Shown piece after piece: positions 42,934 through 48,356 of a stretch of 48,356 bases of DNA. The position numbers were made by a program, and so were the translations under genes. The stretch spans positions 1 through 48,356 of the forward strand of contig NZ_SMMI01000025.1 in assembly GCF_009733535.1 (NCBI RefSeq). The letters are read 5' to 3'. A model generated the notes under the pieces. That model had not been told where the DNA came from, made no database searches, and worked only from the letters and a program-made list of their open reading frames with translations. Within the stretch, counting starts at the first letter, position 1. Each line of letters opens with the position of its first letter. The stretch is from Sphingobacterium endophyticum. Lineage in GTDB: Bacteria > Bacteroidota > Bacteroidia > Sphingobacteriales > Sphingobacteriaceae.

Positions 42934-43548
42934 ATGAAGATTAACAAGTTAATAATATACTGCTTTTGTGGACTGCTTATGTTAGGTTGTAAGAGTAGTA
43001 CAAAAATTGAAACTGAAGAAAAAAAACAAGCTGTTCTGACAGAAGATCTTTCCGATTTATCGGTTTATAATTTACCATCAAATTGGACAGATCAAAATGG
43101 TAATCAAATGCAATTGCCAGACCTGAGAGGTGATATTGTGGTTGTGGCCATGATCTACACTTCCTGTCAAGCTGCTTGTCCTAGATTGGTTGCAGATATG
43201 CGACATATTGAAAAAACCGTAAATTCTAAATCGAAATCGAAAATTAAATATCTTCTCGTAAGTATTGACCCGACCGTGGACACCCCGGAAAGGTTGAAGA
43301 AATTTTCAATCGATAATGAAATGGATGGTGAACAATGGCTTTTTCTCAGATCAAATGAAGAGGACACAAGAGAATTTGCAGCAACATTGGCTGTCAATTA
43401 TAAAAAAATTTCACCTATTGATTTTTCCCATTCTAATATTATAAGCTTATTTAATGAAAATGGAGAGTTGATTTATCAACAGGAAGGTTTAGGTGTCGAT
43501 TATGCACCAACAATCAAAGCAATTGAAGAAGCGGCAAATAAGCTATAA
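42934..43548 (+). CDS. SCO1/SenC-family copper chaperone lipoprotein
   Basis: A 204-residue thioredoxin-fold protein. The lipoprotein signal ends at LMLGCKSS (Cys19). The copper site is complete: CQAAC (Cys78, Cys82) and His166 in DFSHSN. VSIDPTVDTPERLKKF is also typical. Sco proteins deliver copper to cytochrome oxidase or other copper enzymes. Its place as last gene of the cluster, six bases after the NirV-like gene, suggests it serves NirK or azurin here, though a role in oxidase assembly cannot be excluded. Confidence 0.92.
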   Translation: MKINKLIIYCFCGLLMLGCKSSTKIETEEKKQAVLTEDLSDLSVYNLPSNWTDQNGNQMQLPDLRGDIVVVAMIYTSCQAACPRLVADMRHIEKTVNSKSKSKIKYLLVSIDPTVDTPERLKKFSIDNEMDGEQWLFLRSNEEDTREFAATLAVNYKKISPIDFSHSNIISLFNENGELIYQQEGLGVDYAPTIKAIEEAANKL

Positions 43549-43582
43549 AACAAATTTTACTAATTTTAATAATTTAGTTGAA

Positions 43583-43615
43583 CAAAAAAGAAGGCATCGA
43601 ATTTTCGATGCCTTC
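43583..43615 (-). terminator. Terminator of rplY, shared with the nitrite cluster
   Basis: GAAGGCATCGAA pairs perfectly with TTCGATGCCTTC (43590-43615) around TT. The A-run at 43583-43589 becomes the U-run for minus-strand transcripts. On the plus strand the following bases are only moderately T-rich. Confidence 0.85.
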
Positions 43616-43642
43616 AATTTCTTTATACTAAAGTAGTACTAA

Positions 43643-44242
43643 TTATTTTTTACCACCTTTTGCAGCAGCTTTAGCAGCTTCTTGCTCTGCTTGACGAAGA
43701 GCACGTGACATAGTAACAGCAACGATAGTATCGTCAGCATTGTTTAATACTTTAGCATCAGTTAAATTTACTTTACCTACACGGTAAGATTTACCAACTT
43801 CAAGTCCTTCCATTGGAACCTCGATTTCTTGAGGTAAGTTTGTAGGAAGTGCTTTAACACGTAGGCTACGTAATTTTTGAACTAATTTACCCCCCATTTT
43901 AACACCTGGAGAAGTACCAACTAATTTGATTGGAATGTTAACTGAAACTTCTTTATCATCAAATAACTGTAAGAAGTCAACATGTGTTACTTGGTCAGTT
44001 AATGGATGGAATTGTGCTTCTTGAACGATAGCTTTTGATTTTTTGCCACCGATTTCCAATTCTACGAAGATTACTTCTGGTGTGTAAAGAACTGGTTTCA
44101 AATCAGCTGCGGATACAGAGAAGTGTGTCTGTTCTTTACCTCCGTAAAGAACTGCAGGGATATTACCCTCGTAACGCAATTCCTTTGCATCTCTTTTCCC
44201 TACGTTCTGTCTCGCAGAACCGCTAATAGCAATTGATTTCAT
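43643..44242 (-). CDS. rplY: 50S ribosomal protein L25 (Ctc/TL5 form)
   Basis: A 199-residue 5S-rRNA-binding protein. The N-terminal L25 domain has GSARQNVGKRDAKELRYEGN, IPAVLYGGKEQ and FHPLTDQVTHVDFLQL. The C-terminal TL5-like domain covers about residues 95-185 and is followed by a basic Ala/Lys tail. Its length is that of the Ctc-type protein. It lies downstream of prs on the same strand, each with its own promoter box and terminator. Start ATG 44242 has a perfect -7 box 26 bases upstream. Confidence 0.94.
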   Translation of the reverse strand: MKSIAISGSARQNVGKRDAKELRYEGNIPAVLYGGKEQTHFSVSAADLKPVLYTPEVIFVELEIGGKKSKAIVQEAQFHPLTDQVTHVDFLQLFDDKEVSVNIPIKLVGTSPGVKMGGKLVQKLRSLRVKALPTNLPQEIEVPMEGLEVGKSYRVGKVNLTDAKVLNNADDTIVAVTMSRALRQAEQEAAKAAAKGGKK

Positions 44243-44267
44243 ATTATTAAATATTAAATTTGAGGTG

Positions 44268-44275
44268 CAAAGATA
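44268..44275 (-). promoter_or_regulatory. -7 promoter element for rplY
   Basis: On the minus strand the sequence is TATCTTTG followed by CA, the same strong form as at tyrS. The leader would be about 20 bases. Confidence 0.5.
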
Positions 44276-44350
44276 ATCAATTCCCTGAATTGTTAAAAGG
44301 AATTTTATAGTAAATCAGAAAATAATTTCCTATAAATGAAGGATTAACGA

Positions 44351-44395
44351 AAAAAACAAAACAGGTGCTGAATTTTCAGCACCTGTTTTGTTTTT
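44351..44395 (-). terminator. Terminator of prs
   Basis: A perfect long stem (AAACAGGTGCTGAA with TTCAGCACCTGTTT, extended by AAAAC/GTTTT) has A- and T-runs on both sides and lies 18 bases beyond the prs stop. Confidence 0.92.
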
Positions 44396-44412
44396 ATTTG
44401 AAAGTTCAAATA

Positions 44413-45369
44413 TTATTTCACATCGAATAGATCTGAAATTGAACCGTGTTCATTGACATTTTTTATAGCATTTGCAAAAAGACCTGCTGTAGATAATACC
44501 TTGATCTTTGAACATGAAGCTGCTTTTTCTGGATTTAATTGAATCGTATCCGTAACTATCATTTCTGATAAAACAGAGTTTTCAATCGTTTCATATGCTT
44601 TTCCGGATAATACAGCGTGAGTACATACAGCACGAACCGATTTAGCACCATTTTCCATAATCAATGCCGCAGCTTTTGAAAGTGTACCTGCTGTATCACA
44701 GATGTCATCTATTAAAACAACATCTTGACCCGTTACATCTCCAATAATTGACATGGATTCAATCTCGTTAGCACGTTTTCTGCGCTTATCACAGATCACA
44801 ACCTCAGCATTAAAGAATTTTGCAAACGTACGTGCACGATATGATCCCCCCATGTCAGGGCTTGCAATCATTAAATTCTCTAATTTCAATGACTTAATAT
44901 AAGGTACAAAGATGATAGCGCCATCCAAGTGATCCACTGGAATGTCAAAAAATCCTTGAATTTGTGCAGCATGTAAGTCCATCGTCATGATGCGGCTTGC
45001 TCCTGCAGCCGTAATCAAATTAGCGATCATTTTTGCGCCAATAGCAACCCTTGGTTTATCCTTACGGTCTTGACGTGCATATCCAAAATAGGGAACAACC
45101 ACTGTAATGTAGTGGGCTGAAGCTCGTTTTGCAGCATCAATCATCAATAAAAGCTCCAACAAATTATCTGTCGGCTGATTTGTAGATTGAATTAAGAAAA
45201 CGTCACTTCCACGAACTGATTCATTGTAGAATGGTTGAATTTCGCCGTCAGAAAACTTTGACAAGGTCATGTCTCCTAGTGGTTTTCCGTATGATTTTGA
45301 AATCTTGTCTGCTAATTCTAAGGTTCCTGAACCAGCAAATAATTTTACGGTGTTAAATTGCAAAGGCAT
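44413..45369 (-). CDS. prs: Ribose-phosphate pyrophosphokinase
   Basis: A 318-residue PRPP synthetase. KLFAGSGTLELADKISKSYG, the metal-binding FSDGE, SVRGSDVFLIQST, the catalytic loop PYFGYARQDRKDKPR, the signature DLHAAQIQGFFDIPVDHL and the PRPP loop DDICDTAGTLSKAA are all in order. It makes PRPP for nucleotide, His and Trp synthesis. The length is exactly typical. It is followed by rplY, the conserved prs-ctc order. A perfect -7 box about 95 bases upstream suggests a longer leader than for its neighbours. Confidence 0.97.
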   Translation of the reverse strand: MPLQFNTVKLFAGSGTLELADKISKSYGKPLGDMTLSKFSDGEIQPFYNESVRGSDVFLIQSTNQPTDNLLELLLMIDAAKRASAHYITVVVPYFGYARQDRKDKPRVAIGAKMIANLITAAGASRIMTMDLHAAQIQGFFDIPVDHLDGAIIFVPYIKSLKLENLMIASPDMGGSYRARTFAKFFNAEVVICDKRRKRANEIESMSIIGDVTGQDVVLIDDICDTAGTLSKAAALIMENGAKSVRAVCTHAVLSGKAYETIENSVLSEMIVTDTIQLNPEKAASCSKIKVLSTAGLFANAIKNVNEHGSISDLFDVK

Positions 45370-45461
45370 GGTGAAATGATTTATTGGGGTTTTTTATATT
45401 GAAATTTCGTTTTCTGAACCATTGTGATGCTATTCTAAAGCATGTTAACTTTATGTAGCCG

Positions 45462-45469
45462 CAAAGTTA
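45462..45469 (-). promoter_or_regulatory. -7 promoter element for prs
   Basis: On the minus strand the sequence is TAACTTTG, an exact TAnnTTTG match, giving a leader of about 88 bases before ATG 45369. No riboswitch fold is evident in the leader. Confidence 0.4.
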
Positions 45470-45564
45470 GATAAATGTTTTAGAATATAAAATTAGATTC
45501 ATGGAACCCTACTGCTCAATTAGTATTTATTTATTACAAAAGAAAACCTTATCCTTAACTTCTT

Positions 45565-46197
45565 CTAAATCATTTTGTTCTCAATGAGTAACACCAATAA
45601 TTCACTGCTGTTTTTAACATTGAATTTTTGCAGCAAATTTTTTCTATAGGTATCAACAGTAAATTTGCTTAAAAATAGCTCGTCAGCAATCTTGTTTGTA
45701 GTTTTGCCCTGTGCAAGCAGTTGGATGAGTTCTTTTTCTCGTTTAGTAAGTGAGGGCAACCCTTGGGATTGGTTCGTTTTATTTCCTAAAATATTTTTTA
45801 CTTCTTGACTAAGTGCTGTTTCTCCGTTAAGGACCTCTTCTATTCCCCTCATAATTTCACTAGAAGGTACTTCCTTTAATAGAAATCCTGATGCACCGTT
45901 TTCTAACATCGATGAAATGACGCTAAATTCTGCCTGATTGGACAAGCCAACAACCTTTATGTTGGGAAATTCAGTTTTGATAAGTTTGCAAACTTCAAGA
46001 CCACTAATGTCTGGAAGAGAAATATCTAATAAAACAATATCGACATGATTATTTTTTACAAATGACAATACTGAATTACCATCTGAAAAACAAATTAGGT
46101 TGTACTGCTTGTTCCAAGCAGAAATTACAGATTTCAACCCCTCAATGACGATCGGATGGTCATCGACTAATGCAAGAGTTTTCTTCTCATCAAACAT
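45565..46197 (-). CDS. NarL/LuxR-type response regulator
   Basis: A 210-residue regulator. The receiver domain has LVDDHP at its N-terminus and the phospho-acceptor Asp58 in VLLDISLPD. The C-terminal LuxR helix-turn-helix (LTKREKELIQLLAQGKTTNK, FLSKFTVDTYRKNLLQKF) binds DNA. The frame extends to a TTG at 46206, but ATG 46197 is preferred and still overlaps the kinase stop by eight bases, so the two are translationally coupled. The target genes are unknown; the neighbouring prs and rplY have their own promoters. No recognisable terminator follows. Confidence 0.92.
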   Translation of the reverse strand: MFDEKKTLALVDDHPIVIEGLKSVISAWNKQYNLICFSDGNSVLSFVKNNHVDIVLLDISLPDISGLEVCKLIKTEFPNIKVVGLSNQAEFSVISSMLENGASGFLLKEVPSSEIMRGIEEVLNGETALSQEVKNILGNKTNQSQGLPSLTKREKELIQLLAQGKTTNKIADELFLSKFTVDTYRKNLLQKFNVKNSSELLVLLIENKMI

Positions 46198-48151
46198 ATA
46201 ATTCAATATTTGCTGTAGTACCTTCGTTTATTACAGAGTTTAGGTCAAAAATTCCTTGCATCAATTCCACTCTTTTTTTAATATTATTCAGACCCATCCC
46301 CATTTTTTTATCATTGCTTTTCATGTCAAATCCCTTGCCATTATCTTCAATCGTAATTAAAAATTTATTCTGTTCCTGTGAACATTGTACCAAAATATAG
46401 GAAGCCCTTCCATGACGTATACTATTGGCTAGTAATTCTTGAACAATTCTGTAGATATTTAGTTGCTTGTCCTTCGGAATATTTGATCCAATATCATAAG
46501 ATTGATATTCAATTTGAAGTGCTTTTGAACCTAATGAAGCGCATAAATCTTTTAAGGCAACATCAATTCCAGAACGAATTAGTGTCTCCGGCATCAAGTT
46601 CCGGGCTATATTGCGCAAATCTGTAATTGAGCCATCAAGCTGGGAGATACTTTCTTCGATTCCTGAAGTATGGTTCTCCTTTTCTTCAGCTGATAGCCTC
46701 AATTTAATCGCCGATAAAGTCCCTCCCAAGCCATCATGTAAATCCCGTGCTATACGGTGTCGTTCATTATCCTCCGCATTCATAACGGCATGTGCGAGCT
46801 TTAACTTATTCTCCTGCTCTAATACATTTAGTTCAATTTTACTCGTCCTTTTATTATTTTGATAGATATAATAAAGGAATAATACAATGAGTAAAAATAT
46901 AAAGGCACCAATCCCGAAAAGCCAATTCAATAACTTCTGATTCTTTTGGATTAAAAGAATTTGCTCATTGTCTGATCGAAGCTTTTCAATTTCTTTTTCC
47001 TTTTCCGAGAGTTGCAGCCTCTTCTCCATTTCAATCATATCCTTTTTGGAATTGGCGCTGTAATTGGAATCTCTCAACATATAGGCCTTTTTTAAAAAAT
47101 CATAGGCATTCGAATAGTGGTTCATCTTCTCATACAACTCAGCAAGGTGGGAATAACGCAGAATCATATTTACAGGATCTTTATAAATGTCATATTCCCT
47201 AGACTTGTCCATCGCAGCCTTTGCTTGCTGAAATTTATTCTGCCCTAAATACGATTTAAATAATTGAAAATAAAGCATACAGAGCTTATAGGAGAGAGAA
47301 TTTCCTTGATTGTTTTTTAGAGCTTTAGATATCCCTTCCAATATTATTTTCTCCGATTCAGCAAATCTTTTATTGACATTGAAATAGTTCGATTTAACCT
47401 CGATAAAATCATAATATAACCCATCATTATGAATATTCTTTGCAACGGGTTCAGCTTTTTTTAGATAAATATTGACGGAATCAAGTTTGTTTAAATGAAG
47501 ATAATTGCGACTTAAGTTCAGAAGGATTTCCAAATAATCAAATTCATCAATCGGTGGGTTGGCTTCCATCATCGCTAACCCCTTGTTAAAATATTGGGTT
47601 GCTCCCTGATGGTCTTTATAATTCATTAACATCATTCCTACCTCTCCAAGGTATAATGCTGTGTTTCCGAGTTCATTTGCTTTTGTCGAAAGTGGGATGC
47701 TTCTTTGAATTAGGATATCCATGAACTTTCGCGGCTCACCAATATATTGATGTAGAACCCCGATATTATGCCATGACCGTGCTTGAAACTGATAGCTTTC
47801 TTTGCTTTTTATTTTTTCGAACTCTTTAATTGCCTTCTCATATTCTTGAATAGCAAACTTAGAGTCCAGATCAAAGTATATTCCTGCTAAATAATGATGA
47901 TAAAGTCCTTTTAAAATAGGCTCATCCTTAACAAGCTTTAATCCTCTGTTTAAATATTCTTTTGCTTTTACACTATCCCTATAAAAATGATCCGATAGTA
48001 GAAAATTTGCTCTTGCTTTGATGCTGTCCGTTTTTCCATGCACAACAAGATTGGACAAACTGTCAACAAGCTTATCTGTGTTGATGAATTCTTGTCCAAA
48101 TAGATCGGTACAGAAGAAAAATAAAAAAAACAAGTAGATGGATTTCCTCAT
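46190..48151 (-). CDS. TPR-containing sensor histidine kinase (HisKA_3 type)
   Basis: A 653-residue kinase. A signal peptide (ending near LFGQEF) is followed by about 350 residues of TPR-like helical repeats facing the periplasm, a coiled coil (about 370-405), one membrane segment (409-430), then a HisKA_3 domain with the phosphorylated His472 in IARDLHDGLGG and a HATPase domain (ANSIRHG as N-box; DNGKGFD and GMGLNNIKKRVE as G-boxes). It should phosphorylate the regulator encoded downstream. Such TPR-kinases are frequent in Bacteroidota; the ligand is unknown. A transposase remnant lies 110 bases upstream. Confidence 0.92.
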   Translation of the reverse strand: MRKSIYLFFLFFFCTDLFGQEFINTDKLVDSLSNLVVHGKTDSIKARANFLLSDHFYRDSVKAKEYLNRGLKLVKDEPILKGLYHHYLAGIYFDLDSKFAIQEYEKAIKEFEKIKSKESYQFQARSWHNIGVLHQYIGEPRKFMDILIQRSIPLSTKANELGNTALYLGEVGMMLMNYKDHQGATQYFNKGLAMMEANPPIDEFDYLEILLNLSRNYLHLNKLDSVNIYLKKAEPVAKNIHNDGLYYDFIEVKSNYFNVNKRFAESEKIILEGISKALKNNQGNSLSYKLCMLYFQLFKSYLGQNKFQQAKAAMDKSREYDIYKDPVNMILRYSHLAELYEKMNHYSNAYDFLKKAYMLRDSNYSANSKKDMIEMEKRLQLSEKEKEIEKLRSDNEQILLIQKNQKLLNWLFGIGAFIFLLIVLFLYYIYQNNKRTSKIELNVLEQENKLKLAHAVMNAEDNERHRIARDLHDGLGGTLSAIKLRLSAEEKENHTSGIEESISQLDGSITDLRNIARNLMPETLIRSGIDVALKDLCASLGSKALQIEYQSYDIGSNIPKDKQLNIYRIVQELLANSIRHGRASYILVQCSQEQNKFLITIEDNGKGFDMKSNDKKMGMGLNNIKKRVELMQGIFDLNSVINEGTTANIELYV

Positions 48152-48260
48152 TTTAACAGTTGATTACCAAATATGCTGATTTCAACCTCATAAAAAAATA
48201 CCTATAAATAGGAGGGTAGCAGTATGGGGATGATTTCGGATCAGTTTCAAAACCTGTGGA

Positions 48261-48356
48261 CTAAGCAAATAATTTGGTTAACCTGAACAGGAAGAAATTG
48301 ATGTCACCTACACCTCTAAACTGGCTTCTGAAAGCCTTTATCTTTGCATTGAAAGA
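48261..48356 (-). mobile_element. C-terminal end of an insertion-sequence transposase (cut by the window edge)
   Basis: On the minus strand the frame entering from the right edge reads 31 codons to TAG at 48261. It contains SFNAKIKAFRSQFRGVGDIN and FFLFRLTKLFA, which match the usual C-terminus of ISL3/ISAon1-like DDE transposases of Bacteroidota (pattern AESFNAKIK..FR..FRGV...FFL.RL..LFA). The element continues beyond the window. Its end should lie between 48261 and the kinase gene, but I cannot identify the terminal inverted repeat with only one end visible. Confidence 0.72.

Noticed and set aside
1..48356. CRISPR arrays, tRNA, rRNA or prophage genes
   Set aside because: No spaced direct repeats, no tRNA-like cloverleaf segments, no rRNA sequence and no phage structural genes were noticed by eye; a dedicated scan could still find small RNAs.

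Overview
The window looks like chromosomal DNA of a low-GC Bacteroidota bacterium, most probably family Sphingobacteriaceae (Sphingobacterium/Pedobacter-like). Support comes from two tandem SusC/SusD pairs, a LolA-FtsK gene pair, a type IX sorting-like domain, a BlaI/M56 pair carrying TonB-plug-like tails, and many start sites preceded by the Bacteroidota -7 element TAnnTTTG. This is a judgement from protein character and promoter style; no database was searched.

Region 1 (1-6250): the tail of an unidentified gene, then a compact L-rhamnose operon: proton symporter rhaT, a fused rhamnulose-1-phosphate aldolase/short-chain dehydrogenase, rhamnose isomerase rhaI and an FGGY rhamnulokinase, closed by a strong terminator. 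Region 2 (6250-20303): a polysaccharide utilisation locus, susC-susD-susC-susD, followed by two paralogous secreted proteins with a GH71/GH99-like catalytic domain and a C-terminal CBM9-like domain. No recognisable alpha-L-rhamnosidase, regulator or sulfatase is present, so the two paralogues are the only enzyme candidates in view for a glycan that probably contains rhamnose.

Region 3 (20325-36645): mostly housekeeping genes: lolA and ftsK, a DUF4397-type lipoprotein, tyrS, an AcpH-like protein, an APC permease, kup, a small secreted protein that is essentially only a sorting domain, gltA, a blaI-M56 sensor pair with a visible operator, an SPFH/band-7 protein with a 62-residue membrane partner, and pth.

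Region 4 (36823-43548): a plus-strand nitrite/NO respiration cluster: lipoprotein azurin, quinol NO reductase, RIC repair protein, copper nitrite reductase fused to cytochrome c, a NirV-like SUMF1 protein and a Sco copper chaperone. It would convert nitrite to N2O; no NosZ is seen. It lies between rplY and pth on the opposite strand, so it appears to interrupt the widely conserved prs-rplY(ctc)-pth block.

Region 5 (43590-48356): rplY, prs, and a two-component system (NarL-type regulator and TPR-containing histidine kinase), all minus strand. The window ends inside the 3' end of a transposase gene, just upstream of the kinase.
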